From positions 434,001 through 498,000 of the forward strand of contig NZ_NFZQ01000001.1 in assembly GCF_002165135.1 (NCBI RefSeq): 64,000 nucleotides of DNA, given 5' to 3'. Both the position numbers and the translations under genes were made by a program. The first letter of the stretch is position 1; every line of letters starts with the position of its first letter. The DNA is from Pseudomonas sp. SID14000 (GTDB taxonomy: Bacteria > Pseudomonadota > Gammaproteobacteria > Pseudomonadales > Pseudomonadaceae). The notes under the pieces were generated by a model. That model had not been told where the DNA came from. It did no database searches and saw nothing but the letters and a program-made list of their open reading frames with translations. Of the stretch, positions 1 to 7,868 are shown one piece after another.

Positions 1-395
1 TCTGCACCGGCCCACTCACCGTGCAAGGGGCGCGCGGCCACCACCGTCAGCAACAAGCCTTCCTTGCTCTTCTGCACCCGCCAGCTCACAGGTTTGCCCT
101 GCAGGCTCAGCTGTCCTTGCCGGGCCTTGCCCTGGGCCTGGAACAACAGCGCAACCGTACCTTCCACATTTTCGCCATGCAGCTGAGGCTCTTCGTTGAA
201 CCACAGGTCCAGGCCATCCTGCACCACCTCCACCTGCTGCAGTTCGCGCTCGTCGGTCGTGGTCAGGCGGCCGATCATCAGCCCCACCATCAAGCCGACA
301 ATTGCCAGCGACAGCATCATCCGCGGGAACGCCTTCGAACGCACGTCCGGTTCGGGGGTAGAATGCCCGTCATCTTCACGCTTGGAGCCGTGCAT
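1..395 (-). CDS. Unknown single-pass membrane protein (3' end cut by window)
   Basis: A reading frame on the minus strand is open from an ATG at 395 to the window edge, about 131 residues seen. The product has a charged cytoplasmic N-terminus of about 25 residues, one hydrophobic helix at about residues 26-42 (MMLSLAIVGLMVGLMIG) and then a soluble part with alternating hydrophobic residues that looks like beta structure. I do not recognise a catalytic motif. The start codon interlocks with that of trmL through a CATG at 393-396. An internal ATG-ATG at the start of the helix is an alternative start. Upstream on the minus strand there is only a modest AGGA ribosome site. It is probably an inner-membrane anchored hypothetical protein; function unknown. 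Confidence 0.6.
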   Translation of the reverse strand, partial: MHGSKREDDGHSTPEPDVRSKAFPRMMLSLAIVGLMVGLMIGRLTTTDERELQQVEVVQDGLDLWFNEEPQLHGENVEGTVALLFQAQGKARQGQLSLQGKPVSWRVQKSKEGLLLTVVAARPLHGEWAGA

Positions 396-855
396 GTTTC
401 ACGTCATCCTTTTTCAACCAGAAATTCCGCCAAATACCGGCAACATCATTCGCCTGTGCGCCAACAGCGGCTGCGACCTGCACCTGATCGAGCCCATCAG
501 CTTCGAACTGGATGACAAGCGCCTGCGGCGCGCGGGGCTGGATTACCACGAGTATGCCACGCTCAAGCGCCACGAGAGCCTGGCCGGATGCCTGGAAAGC
601 CTGGGCAACCCACGGCTGTTCGCCTTCACTACCAAGGGTTCTCATCCGTTCCACGAAGTGGCCTACCAGCCGGGTGATGCCTTCCTGTTCGGGCCCGAGA
701 GCCGTGGCTTGCCGACCGAAGTGCTGGACAGCCTGCCGGGCGAGCAACGCCTGCGCCTGCCGATGCGACCGGGGTGCCGCAGCCTGAACCTGTCCAATAC
801 CGTGGCAGTGACGGTGTATGAGGCGTGGCGGCAGAATGGGTTTGCCGGGAGCTGA
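394..855 (+). CDS. trmL: tRNA (cytidine(34)-2'-O)-methyltransferase TrmL
   Basis: 153 residues, the usual TrmL length (the family is about 155). It methylates the 2'-OH of the wobble nucleotide of tRNA-Leu isoacceptors using SAM, acting in the cytoplasm as a dimer. The SPOUT knot motifs are visible: NTGNIIRLCANSGC at 14-27, the glycine-rich FLFGPESRGLP at 97-107, and the C-terminal MRPGCRSLNLSNTVAV at about 124-139, where the SAM-binding knot lies. A longer frame exists upstream, but the ATG at 394 gives the canonical MFHVILFQPEIPPNTG start and has a GGAG site at 384. It is transcribed away from the unknown anchored gene, whose ATG interlocks with its own, and it ends just before a REP pair. 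Confidence 0.95.
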   Translation: MFHVILFQPEIPPNTGNIIRLCANSGCDLHLIEPISFELDDKRLRRAGLDYHEYATLKRHESLAGCLESLGNPRLFAFTTKGSHPFHEVAYQPGDAFLFGPESRGLPTEVLDSLPGEQRLRLPMRPGCRSLNLSNTVAVTVYEAWRQNGFAGS

Positions 856-861
856 GCTATA

Positions 862-973
862 GCCTGTGCCGGCCTCTTCGCGGGTAAACCCGCTCCCACA
901 GTAACCAAGCCAACCTCAAGGGCAGCGCTGTACCTGTGGGAGCGGGTTTACCCGCGAAGGGGCCGGCACAGGC
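862..973. repeat. REP pair (BIME), 5'-cggcctcttcgcgggtaaa type
   Basis: Two inverted copies of the P. putida-type REP (an arm with CGGGTAAACCCGCTCCCACA facing TGTGGGAGCGGGTTTACCCG), bounded by GCCTGTGCCGGCC and GGCCGGCACAGGC. It lies between the ends of the convergent genes trmL and secB, the usual place for such elements. Confidence 0.9.
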
Positions 974-976
974 AAC

Positions 977-1003
977 AAAAAAGCGCCCAGAGAGGCGCTT
1001 TCT
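977..1003 (-). terminator. Rho-independent terminator of secB
   Basis: Stem AAGCGCC/GGCGCTT around the loop cagaga, followed on the minus strand by a run of six T. It lies 16 bases beyond the secB stop codon and ends the yibN-grxC-secB transcript. Confidence 0.85.
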
Positions 1004-1018
1004 TGATACCGGCAGCTA

Positions 1019-1504
1019 TTACTGCACAGTCGGCGCTTCGCCAGCTTCCTGCATGCGCTGCATTTCCTGCGCGTACAGGGCGTCGAAGTTGACCGGCGAC
1101 AGCATCAGGGCCGGGAACGAACCGCGGGTCACCAGGCTGTCCAGGGTCTCACGGGCGTACGGGAACAGGATGTTCGGGCAGAACGCACCCAGGGTGTGGC
1201 TCATCGATGCCGCGTCCAGGTTCTTGATCAGGAAGATACCGGCCTGCTGCACTTCAGCGATGAAAGCCACTTCGTCACCATTCTTGACGGTGACCGACAG
1301 GGTCAGCACCACCTCATGGAAGTCACCTTCCAGGGCTTTCTGCTTGGTGTTCAGGTCCAGGGCAACGCTCGGCTCCCAGGTCTGGCGGAAGATCTGCGGG
1401 CTTTTCGGTGCCTCGAACGAGAGGTCGCGCACATAGATGCGCTGCATGGAGAACTGAGGGCTGTTGTCTTCTGCAGCAGCGCCGTTGGTCTGTTGGTCAG
1501 TCAT
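1019..1504 (-). CDS. secB: Protein-export chaperone SecB
   Basis: 161 residues, normal for SecB. The tetrameric cytoplasmic chaperone holds presecretory proteins unfolded and hands them to SecA. The start [20 protein letters not shown] is followed by the conserved [16 protein letters not shown] strand, and the core motif [33 protein letters not shown] lies near residues 117-149. It is the last gene of an apparent operon with yibN and grxC, 39 bases after grxC. The association of secB with a glutaredoxin gene is widespread in gammaproteobacteria. The call is secure. Confidence 0.97.
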   Translation of the reverse strand: MTDQQTNGAAAEDNSPQFSMQRIYVRDLSFEAPKSPQIFRQTWEPSVALDLNTKQKALEGDFHEVVLTLSVTVKNGDEVAFIAEVQQAGIFLIKNLDAASMSHTLGAFCPNILFPYARETLDSLVTRGSFPALMLSPVNFDALYAQEMQRMQEAGEAPTVQ

Positions 1505-1543
1505 GGCAGATCCTTATCCTAATGTTTTTGAATGCAGTGCAAA

Positions 1544-1798
1544 TCAGGCCGCCAGCAGCGCATCGAGCTTGCCGGCGCGCTCCAGGGCATAAAGGTCATC
1601 GCATCCACCGACGTGGGTACTACCGATCCAGATCTGCGGCACCGATGTACGACCGGCCTTCTGGCTCATTTCGGCGCGAACCTGCGGCTTGCCGTCGACC
1701 TTGATTTCCTCGAAAGCCACGCCCTTGCTCTCGAGCAGGTACTTGGCGCGCATGCAGTAGGGGCAGTAGTCGCTGGAATAGACGATGACGGGCTTCAT
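1544..1798 (-). CDS. grxC: Glutaredoxin 3
   Basis: 84 residues, one glutaredoxin domain. It reduces disulfides and glutathione mixed disulfides with electrons from glutathione in the cytoplasm. The dithiol active site is CPYC at residues 12-15, the cis-proline segment TSVPQIWIG is near 51-59, and GGCDDLYALE near 63-72 completes the glutathione site. It starts one base after the yibN stop codon, so the two are very likely translated together. secB follows in the same direction. Confidence 0.96.
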   Translation of the reverse strand: MKPVIVYSSDYCPYCMRAKYLLESKGVAFEEIKVDGKPQVRAEMSQKAGRTSVPQIWIGSTHVGGCDDLYALERAGKLDALLAA

Positions 1799-1799
1799 A

Positions 1800-2213
1800 T
1801 CACTTCACCAAGGGCAGGTTATCGGCTTTCCAGCTGGAAACGCCACCGCTCAGTTTGGCGGCGTTATAACCAGCCTTGAGCAACTCGCGGCAGATGGTGC
1901 CGGACTGCTGGCCCATCGAGTCGACGACAATCAGGGTCTTCTCTTTGTGCTTGTCCAGCTCGCTCATGCGGTTGACCAGCTTGTCCTGCGGGATGTTCAC
2001 CGCACCGACAATGTGACCGGCGGAGTACTCCTTGGTCGGGCGGATGTCGATGACCAGGGCCTTCTCGGCATTGACCAGGGCCGTCAGCTGGCCGTTGCTC
2101 AGGCTCTGGCCGCCGCGGCGGATTTCGTTGACCAGCAGCGCGACCAGCAAAACAACGAAGATCGCCACCAGGATGTAGTGGTTTGTCGCAAATTGAATCA
2201 GGTTAGCAACCAT
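1800..2213 (-). CDS. Membrane-anchored rhodanese-like protein (YibN family)
   Basis: 137 residues from the ATG at 2213; a longer frame exists but adds no plausible signal. One N-terminal membrane helix (about residues 8-24, ILVAIFVVLLVALLVNE) is followed by a rhodanese domain at about 40-137, with DIRPTKEYSAGHIVGAVNIP and LSGGVSSWKADNLPLV. The loop that carries the catalytic cysteine in true sulfurtransferases reads VVDSMGQQSGTIC, so the usual CxxxxR cysteine is absent. Classical sulfur transfer is therefore doubtful, as also in E. coli YibN. It leads the yibN-grxC-secB operon and is divergent from gpmI. Confidence 0.85.
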   Translation of the reverse strand: MVANLIQFATNHYILVAIFVVLLVALLVNEIRRGGQSLSNGQLTALVNAEKALVIDIRPTKEYSAGHIVGAVNIPQDKLVNRMSELDKHKEKTLIVVDSMGQQSGTICRELLKAGYNAAKLSGGVSSWKADNLPLVK

Positions 2214-2361
2214 CTGGGGTGTTCCACGCGATTGAAAATGCCGGCCAGTATACACAGCCCCTTATTGCCACCAAAGCCCGACGGGCGGGCGGCAAAGCCA
2301 CCTGCGCATTGCTGGCACGCGCGCGCCGGTCGGGGGATGGGACGAATATTCGCCGCCGGTG

Positions 2362-2383
2362 ACGCATTTGCCCTAAAATGCGT
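2362..2383. promoter_or_regulatory. Inverted repeat in the yibN-gpmI divergent promoter region
   Basis: Perfect 8-base arms (ACGCATTT and AAATGCGT) around a 6-base loop, 37 bases before the gpmI start. A TAAAAT sequence at 2374-2379 could be a -10 hexamer, though no good -35 is visible. It could be an operator or a 5'-leader hairpin. Confidence 0.3.
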
Positions 2384-2419
2384 GTCTTTATCATCTTTGA
2401 ACAACCGTGAGTTTGATTG

Positions 2420-3955
2420 ATGACGAGTACGCCCAAACCCCTGGTCCTGATCATCCTGGATGGCTTCGGCCACAGCGAAAGCCCCGAATACAACGCCATC
2501 TACGCCGCCAATACACCGGTCTATGACCGCCTGCGCGCCAGCCAGCCGCATGGCCTCATTTCCGGCTCGGGCATGGATGTCGGCCTGCCGGACGGGCAGA
2601 TGGGCAACTCCGAAGTCGGTCACATGAACCTCGGCGCCGGCCGCGTGGTGTACCAGGACTTCACCCGCGTGACCAAGGCCATCCGCGACGGCGAGTTCTT
2701 CGAGAACCCGGTGCTGACCGCTGCGGTGGACAAGGCAGCCGCTGCCGGCAAGGCCGTGCATATCCTCGGCCTGCTGTCCGATGGCGGCGTACACAGCCAC
2801 CAGGACCATCTGGTGGCCATGGCCGAACTGGCCGCGCAGCGCGGTGCGCAGAAGATCTACCTGCACGCCTTCCTCGATGGCCGCGACACGCCGCCACGCA
2901 GCGCACAGTCGTCCATCGAACTGCTCGACGCCACCTTCGCCAAGCTGGGCAAGGGCCGCATCGCCAGCCTGATCGGCCGCTACTACGCCATGGACCGCGA
3001 CAACCGCTGGGACCGCGTCAGCGCCGCCTACAACCTGATCGTCGACAGTGCTGCCGAATACACCGCCGACACCGCCCTGGCCGGCCTGGAAGCAGCCTAC
3101 GCCCGCGACGAGAGCGACGAGTTCGTCAAAGCCACGCGCATTGGTGAAGCAGTCAAGGTCGAAGACGGCGACGCAGTGATCTTCATGAACTTCCGCGCCG
3201 ACCGCGCCCGCGAGCTGTCGCGCGTGTTCGTCGAAGCCGACTTCAACGAATTCCCGCGTGCCCGCCTGCCAGAACTGGCCGCCTACATCGGCCTGACCCA
3301 GTACTCGGCGAAAATCCCGGCCCCCGCCGCCTTCGCCCCGGCCAGCCTGAACAACGTGCTGGGCGAGTACCTGGCGAAGAACGGCAAGACCCAGCTGCGC
3401 ATCGCCGAAACCGAGAAGTACGCCCACGTCACCTTCTTCTTCTCCGGTGGCCGCGAAGAGCCGTTCGAAGGCGAAGAGCGCATCCTGATCCCGTCGCCGA
3501 AGGTCGCTACCTACGACCTGCAGCCGGAAATGAGCGCACCGGAGGTAACCGACCGTATCGTCGAGGCCATCGAGCAGCAGCGCTACGACGTGATCGTGGT
3601 CAACTACGCCAACGGCGACATGGTCGGCCACACCGGCGTGTTCGAAGCTGCGGTGAAGGCCGTCGAGGCTCTGGATGGCTGCGTCGGGCGCATCGTCGAA
3701 GCACTGGACAAGGTCGGCGGCGAAGCGCTGATCACCGCCGACCACGGCAACGTCGAGCAGATGGAAGACGAGTGCACCGGCCAGGCACACACCGCGCACA
3801 CCACCGAGCCGGTGCCGTTCATCTATGTCGGCAAGCGCAACGTCAAGGTGCGTGAGGGCGGTGTACTGGCCGATGTGGCGCCGACCATGCTGAAGCTGCT
3901 GGGGTTGGAAAAGCCGGTGGAAATGACCGGCACCTCGATCCTGGTCGACGCCTGA
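2420..3955 (+). CDS. gpmI: 2,3-bisphosphoglycerate-independent phosphoglycerate mutase
   Basis: 511 residues, the expected length. It interconverts 3- and 2-phosphoglycerate in lower glycolysis and gluconeogenesis through a phosphoserine intermediate and two Mn ions. The alkaline-phosphatase-like fold is shown by [10 protein letters not shown] near 8-17 (metal ligand Asp14), the catalytic Ser64 in [19 protein letters not shown] and RDTPPRS in the lid domain, and C-terminal metal sites [12 protein letters not shown] and [11 protein letters not shown]. The ATG at 2420 gives the normal start; a TTG directly before it is less likely. It is followed by two hairpins and is probably monocistronic. 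Confidence 0.97.
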   Translation: MTSTPKPLVLIILDGFGHSESPEYNAIYAANTPVYDRLRASQPHGLISGSGMDVGLPDGQMGNSEVGHMNLGAGRVVYQDFTRVTKAIRDGEFFENPVLTAAVDKAAAAGKAVHILGLLSDGGVHSHQDHLVAMAELAAQRGAQKIYLHAFLDGRDTPPRSAQSSIELLDATFAKLGKGRIASLIGRYYAMDRDNRWDRVSAAYNLIVDSAAEYTADTALAGLEAAYARDESDEFVKATRIGEAVKVEDGDAVIFMNFRADRARELSRVFVEADFNEFPRARLPELAAYIGLTQYSAKIPAPAAFAPASLNNVLGEYLAKNGKTQLRIAETEKYAHVTFFFSGGREEPFEGEERILIPSPKVATYDLQPEMSAPEVTDRIVEAIEQQRYDVIVVNYANGDMVGHTGVFEAAVKAVEALDGCVGRIVEALDKVGGEALITADHGNVEQMEDECTGQAHTAHTTEPVPFIYVGKRNVKVREGGVLADVAPTMLKLLGLEKPVEMTGTSILVDA

Positions 3956-3966
3956 TTCTGTGAATT

Positions 3967-3985
3967 GGGGCCGCTCTGCGGCCCC
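3967..3985 (+). terminator. GC-rich hairpin after gpmI
   Basis: Perfect GGGGCCGC/GCGGCCCC stem with a TCT loop, 12 bases after the gpmI stop. It lacks a T run, so it is more a 3'-end stabiliser than a full intrinsic terminator. Confidence 0.5.
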
Positions 3986-4006
3986 AATAACACATGAATT
4001 CCAGAC

Positions 4007-4043
4007 AAACGCCCCTCTGCACCCGCAGCGAGGCGTTTTTTTT
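4007..4043 (+). terminator. Intrinsic terminator between gpmI and the EnvC-like gene
   Basis: AAACGCC/GGCGTTT stem with an 18-base interior that can pair partly, followed by eight T. It closes the gpmI transcript, so the downstream gene probably uses its own promoter. Confidence 0.7.
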
Positions 4044-4097
4044 GCCCGCCCGCGCGGGCATACTAGGCCAGTCTCCATCCTTGGTACGCCAACCCCC

Positions 4098-5402
4098 ATG
4101 CTTCGCGCCCTGATCCTCCTAGCCCTGTCTTGCCTGCTCAGCCCGGCCTTTGCCGATGAGCGTGCGCAGACCCAGCAGCAACTGGACGCCACCCGCCAGG
4201 ACATTGCCGAGCTCAAAAAGACGCTGGGCAAGCTCCAGGAAGAAAAGGCCGGTGTGCAAAAGGACCTCAAAGCTACCGAGACCGATATCGGCAACCTCGA
4301 AAAGCAGGTGGAGGCCCTGCAGCAAGAACTAAAAAAGACCGAGGGCGAGCTGGAGCGCCTTGATACCGAGAAAAAAAAACTCCAGAGCGCCCGCGTTGAA
4401 CAACAGCGACTGATCGCCATCCAGGCCCGTTCGGCCTACCAGAACGGCCGCGAGGAATACCTCAAACTGCTGCTTAACCAGCAGAACCCCGAGAAGTTCG
4501 CCCGCACCCTCACCTACTACGACTACCTGAGCAAGGCGCGCCTGGAGCAACTGCGCACCTTCAACGAGACCCTGCGCCAGCTGGCCAACGTCGAACAGGA
4601 AATCGCTACCCAGCAGCAACAGTTGCTGGCCCAGCGCGCCGACCTCGACAGCCGCCGCCAGGCCCTGGAAACCGAGCGCGGCAAGCGCCAGCAGGTGCTG
4701 GCCAAGCTCAACAATGACATGAAGGACCGCGACCAGAAGCTGCAAGCGCGCGAGCAGGACCAGGCCGACTTGTCCAAAGTCCTCAAGACCATCGAGGAAA
4801 CCCTCGCCCGCCAGGCCCGCGAGGCGGAAGAAGCGCGCAAGAAGGCCTTGCTGGCCCAGCAGGAAGCGGAAAAACGCCGCCAGCAGGAAGCCCTGGCCGC
4901 CGCTGCCGCCCGCGAACAAGCCCGCGAACCGGTGGAGCCGCCGAAAAAGGCCCGCACCACCCTGGGCCCGATGGTTTCCAGCGACGGCGCGAGCTACGGC
5001 GGCGCATTTTCTGCCGCACGGGGAAAACTTCCCTGGCCAGTCAATGGTCGATTGCTGGCACGCTTCGGTGATGCCCGCGGCAACGATGCCCGCGCCAAGT
5101 GGGACGGGGTGATGATCAGTGCCAACCCGGGCACCCAGGTGCGTGCCGTGCATGGCGGACGCGTGGTGTTCGCCGACTGGTTGCGCGGTGCCGGGCTTCT
5201 GGTCATTCTCGACCATGGCAACGGTTACCTGAGCCTGTACGGCCATAACCAGAGCCTGCTCAAGAGCGCCGGTGATATCGTCAAGGCCGGCGAAGCCATT
5301 TCCACCGTTGGCGACAGCGGCGGCCAGGACGCTGCCGGCTTGTACTTCGCTATCCGCCAGCAGGGTCGGCCTACCGACCCTTCGCAGTGGTGCCGGGGCT
5401 AG
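4098..5402 (+). CDS. EnvC-like murein hydrolase activator (M23/LytM domain)
   Basis: 434 residues from the ATG at 4098, which begins a signal peptide (MLRALILLALSCLLSPAFA) cut near residue 19. Residues about 25-275 are a long Gln/Glu/Lys-rich coiled coil. The last ~120 form a LytM (peptidase M23) domain. The zinc ligands of active M23 enzymes are missing: the first HxxxD site reads KWDGVMI and the final HxH site reads LYFAI. This is the pattern of EnvC, which has no hydrolase activity of its own but activates periplasmic amidases at the division septum. It precedes ctpA and the polysaccharide deacetylase gene, an arrangement common in Pseudomonas. Confidence 0.88.
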   Translation: MLRALILLALSCLLSPAFADERAQTQQQLDATRQDIAELKKTLGKLQEEKAGVQKDLKATETDIGNLEKQVEALQQELKKTEGELERLDTEKKKLQSARVEQQRLIAIQARSAYQNGREEYLKLLLNQQNPEKFARTLTYYDYLSKARLEQLRTFNETLRQLANVEQEIATQQQQLLAQRADLDSRRQALETERGKRQQVLAKLNNDMKDRDQKLQAREQDQADLSKVLKTIEETLARQAREAEEARKKALLAQQEAEKRRQQEALAAAAAREQAREPVEPPKKARTTLGPMVSSDGASYGGAFSAARGKLPWPVNGRLLARFGDARGNDARAKWDGVMISANPGTQVRAVHGGRVVFADWLRGAGLLVILDHGNGYLSLYGHNQSLLKSAGDIVKAGEAISTVGDSGGQDAAGLYFAIRQQGRPTDPSQWCRG

Positions 5403-5479
5403 TCAAATTTTACGGCGTAGCCCATGGGCTGAGCCGATGCTCCCCAGGGAGCGCTTACAGGATCAGGAGTTCGTTCGAC

Positions 5480-6796
5480 ATGCTGCACTCGCCTCGTCTC
5501 ACCCAGCTGGCCCTGTCCATCGCCTTGGCGGTCGGCGCGCCCCTGGCCACTGCCGCGGAGCCGGCCAAGCCGGCCGCAGTACCGGCCACCGAGGTGACCG
5601 CCAAGGCGCCACTGCCGCTCGAAGAGCTGCGCACCTTTGCCGAGGTCATGGACCGCATCAAGGCGGCCTATGTGGAGCCGGTGGACGACAAGACCCTGCT
5701 GGAAAATGCCATCAAGGGCATGCTCAGCAACCTCGACCCGCACTCGGCCTATCTCGGCCCCGAGGACTTCCAGGAACTGCAGGAAAGCACCAGCGGCGAA
5801 TTCGGTGGGCTGGGCATCGAAGTGGGCCAGGAAGACGGCTTCATCAAGGTGGTCTCGCCGATCGACGACACCCCGGCCTCGCGTGCTGGCGTGCAGGCCG
5901 GCGACCTGATCGTCAAGATCAACGGCGCCCCGACCCGTGGCCAGACCATGACCGAAGCGGTCGACAAGATGCGCGGCAAGGTAGGCGAGAAAATCACCCT
6001 GACCCTGGTGCGCGACGGCGGCAACCCCTTCGACGTGACCCTGGCCCGCGCGGTCATCCAGGTCAAGAGCGTGAAAAGCCAGCTGCTGGAGAACGACTAC
6101 GGCTACATCCGCATCACCCAGTTCCAGGTCAAGACCGGCGACGAAGTCGGCAAGGCCCTGGCCAAGCTGCGCAAGGACAACGGCAAGAAACTGCGCGGCG
6201 TGGTGCTGGACCTGCGCAACAACCCGGGCGGCGTGCTGCAGTCGGCGGTGGAAGTGGCCGACCACTTCCTGACCAAGGGCCTGATCGTCTACACCAAGGG
6301 CCGTATCGCCAACTCCGAGCTGCGTTTCTCGGCCGATCCGGCCGACGCCAGCGACGGCGTGCCACTGGTGGTGCTGATCAACGGCGGCAGTGCCTCGGCC
6401 TCGGAAATTGTCGCCGGCGCCCTGCAAGACCAGAAACGCGCCGTGCTGATGGGCACCGACAGCTTCGGCAAGGGCTCGGTGCAGACCGTGCTGCCACTGG
6501 CCAACGACCGTGCGCTGAAGCTCACCACCGCGCTGTACTTCACTCCCAATGGCCGCTCGATCCAGGCCCAGGGCATCGTCCCCGACATCGAAGTGCGCCC
6601 GGCCAAGCTCACCGCCGAAGCCGACACCGACAACTTCAAGGAAGCCGACCTGCAGGGCCACCTGGGCAACGGCAACGGTGGCGCCGACCGACCGACCGGC
6701 AGTGGCAAGCGCAAGGAGCGCCCGCAAGATGACGACTTCCAGCTGAGCCAGGCCCTGAGCCTGCTCAAAGGCCTGAACATCACCAAGGGCGACTGA
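5480..6796 (+). CDS. ctpA: Carboxy-terminal processing protease (S41 family)
   Basis: 438 residues with a signal peptide (MLHSPRLTQLALSIALAVGAP, cut after ATAA). A PDZ domain covers about residues 108-180 (GGLGIEVGQEDGFIKV...GVQAGDLIVKING). The S41 core follows, with the serine segment GGSASASEI near 302-310 and the lysine of FGKGSVQT near 330 forming the Ser-Lys dyad. CtpA-type enzymes cut periplasmic proteins from the C-terminus; in P. aeruginosa the homologue degrades peptidoglycan cross-link hydrolases. A low-complexity Gly/Asn/Lys linker lies near the C-terminus. The deacetylase gene starts 8 bases downstream, so the two are likely co-transcribed. Confidence 0.93.
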   Translation: MLHSPRLTQLALSIALAVGAPLATAAEPAKPAAVPATEVTAKAPLPLEELRTFAEVMDRIKAAYVEPVDDKTLLENAIKGMLSNLDPHSAYLGPEDFQELQESTSGEFGGLGIEVGQEDGFIKVVSPIDDTPASRAGVQAGDLIVKINGAPTRGQTMTEAVDKMRGKVGEKITLTLVRDGGNPFDVTLARAVIQVKSVKSQLLENDYGYIRITQFQVKTGDEVGKALAKLRKDNGKKLRGVVLDLRNNPGGVLQSAVEVADHFLTKGLIVYTKGRIANSELRFSADPADASDGVPLVVLINGGSASASEIVAGALQDQKRAVLMGTDSFGKGSVQTVLPLANDRALKLTTALYFTPNGRSIQAQGIVPDIEVRPAKLTAEADTDNFKEADLQGHLGNGNGGADRPTGSGKRKERPQDDDFQLSQALSLLKGLNITKGD

Positions 6797-6804
6797 CCCA
6801 CCCC

Positions 6805-7572
6805 ATGCGTTATCTGCTGTGTCTGCTGTTCTGCCTGATGGCCGGGGTCGCGCAAGCGGCGCCGGCCGGCAAGGCCTACATGAGCATCATCATCGACGAC
6901 CTGGGCCAGAGCAGCGAACGCGACAGCCGCACCCTGGCCCTGCCAGGTCCGGTGACCATGGCGATCATGCCCGATACCCCGCATGCCACCGACTTTGCCC
7001 GCCAGGCGCACAAGGCTGGCAAGACGGTGATCCTGCACATGCCCATGGACCCGGCCACCGGGCCCTATGCCTGGCACCCTGGCACGCCGATCGAAGAACT
7101 GGCCAAACGCCTGGACGCGGCCCTGGCCAAGGTTCCGTACGCCGCCGGCATCAACAACCACATGGGCAGCCGCATGACGGCACAGCGTGAGCCCATGGCC
7201 TGGTTGATGGGTGAGCTGCAGCAACGTCACCTGTTCTTCGTCGACAGCCGTACCAGCGCCGCCACCGTGGCCGCAGCCGAAGCCCAGCGCATCGGCCTGG
7301 CCCACGTTTCGCGTGATGTGTTCCTTGATGATGTGCGCACCACTGAAGCGATTACCGGTCAGTTGCAGCAGGGCATCGCCCTGGCGCGCAAGCAGGGGTC
7401 GGCAGTGCTGATCGGGCATCCTTATCCACAGACCCTGGAAGTGCTGGAACGGGAGTTGCCAAGGCTAAGGAGCCAGGGCATCGAGTTGATCAGGCTCAAG
7501 CAGATGATCGCCGTGCGCAGCAATCAGGCGATGCCGGGGCATGGCAAGAATGGCCGCTACACCAATCGCTGA
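6805..7572 (+). CDS. Divergent polysaccharide deacetylase family protein
   Basis: 255 residues with a signal peptide (MRYLLCLLFCLMAGVAQA). The rest matches the divergent polysaccharide deacetylase family (YibQ-like). Markers are the early acidic motif MSIIIDDLGQS, HATDFARQAHKAGKTVILHMPMDP, the GINNHMGSRMT loop and a late GSAVLIGHPYPQTLE. The asparagine/histidine residues in GINNHMGS and the Asp pair in IIDDLG are the likely active-site group. The exact substrate is unknown; the envelope is inferred from the signal peptide and from the EnvC-like and CtpA neighbours, with which it seems to form an operon. Confidence 0.85.
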   Translation: MRYLLCLLFCLMAGVAQAAPAGKAYMSIIIDDLGQSSERDSRTLALPGPVTMAIMPDTPHATDFARQAHKAGKTVILHMPMDPATGPYAWHPGTPIEELAKRLDAALAKVPYAAGINNHMGSRMTAQREPMAWLMGELQQRHLFFVDSRTSAATVAAAEAQRIGLAHVSRDVFLDDVRTTEAITGQLQQGIALARKQGSAVLIGHPYPQTLEVLERELPRLRSQGIELIRLKQMIAVRSNQAMPGHGKNGRYTNR

Positions 7573-7634
7573 TATTGCTGTCGTCCCCGCCGCTTTCATA
7601 GAACAACACATGACTCATTGAATTAGCAGGGACC

Positions 7635-7721
7635 CTGTGGGAGCGGCTTTAGCCGCGAACACCGGCGCAGCCGGTGCCATGCACCGCGTTGGATTCTTCG
7701 CGGCTAAAGCCGCTCCCACAG
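7635..7721. repeat. REP pair, ggctttagccgcgaa type
   Basis: Inverted arms CTGTGGGAGCGGCTTTAGCC... and ...GGCTAAAGCCGCTCCCACAG separated by a GC-rich centre. It lies between the convergent ends of the deacetylase gene and betT. Confidence 0.9.
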
Positions 7722-7822
7722 AGTACGAGGATCGCTGGCGAATTCAGTTCCCTATGCGACAGCGCAGCCCAAAGGGCTGGGCAATCTCCCACAGAGCCCC
7801 CATTGGCCTCAGGTCAAAAAAA

Positions 7823-7850
7823 AAAACCCCGCTCAGATGAGCGGGGTTTT
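7823..7850. terminator. Bidirectional terminator (deacetylase gene / betT)
   Basis: AAAACCCCGCTC/GAGCGGGGTTTT stem with an AGAT loop, an A run on one side and a T run on the other. It can stop transcription from both directions between the two convergent genes. Confidence 0.9.
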
Positions 7851-7868
7851 CTTTTGCCTCAACAGCGA

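Noticed and set aside
862..973. REP inverted repeats as possible CRISPR or IS ends
   Set aside because: No regular spacers, no cas genes, no transposase; they match the P. putida REP pattern.
2198..4420. A 740-residue open frame on the minus strand opposite gpmI
   Set aside because: It is the shadow of gpmI; GC-rich codon bias keeps the opposite frame open, and the sequence has no family features.
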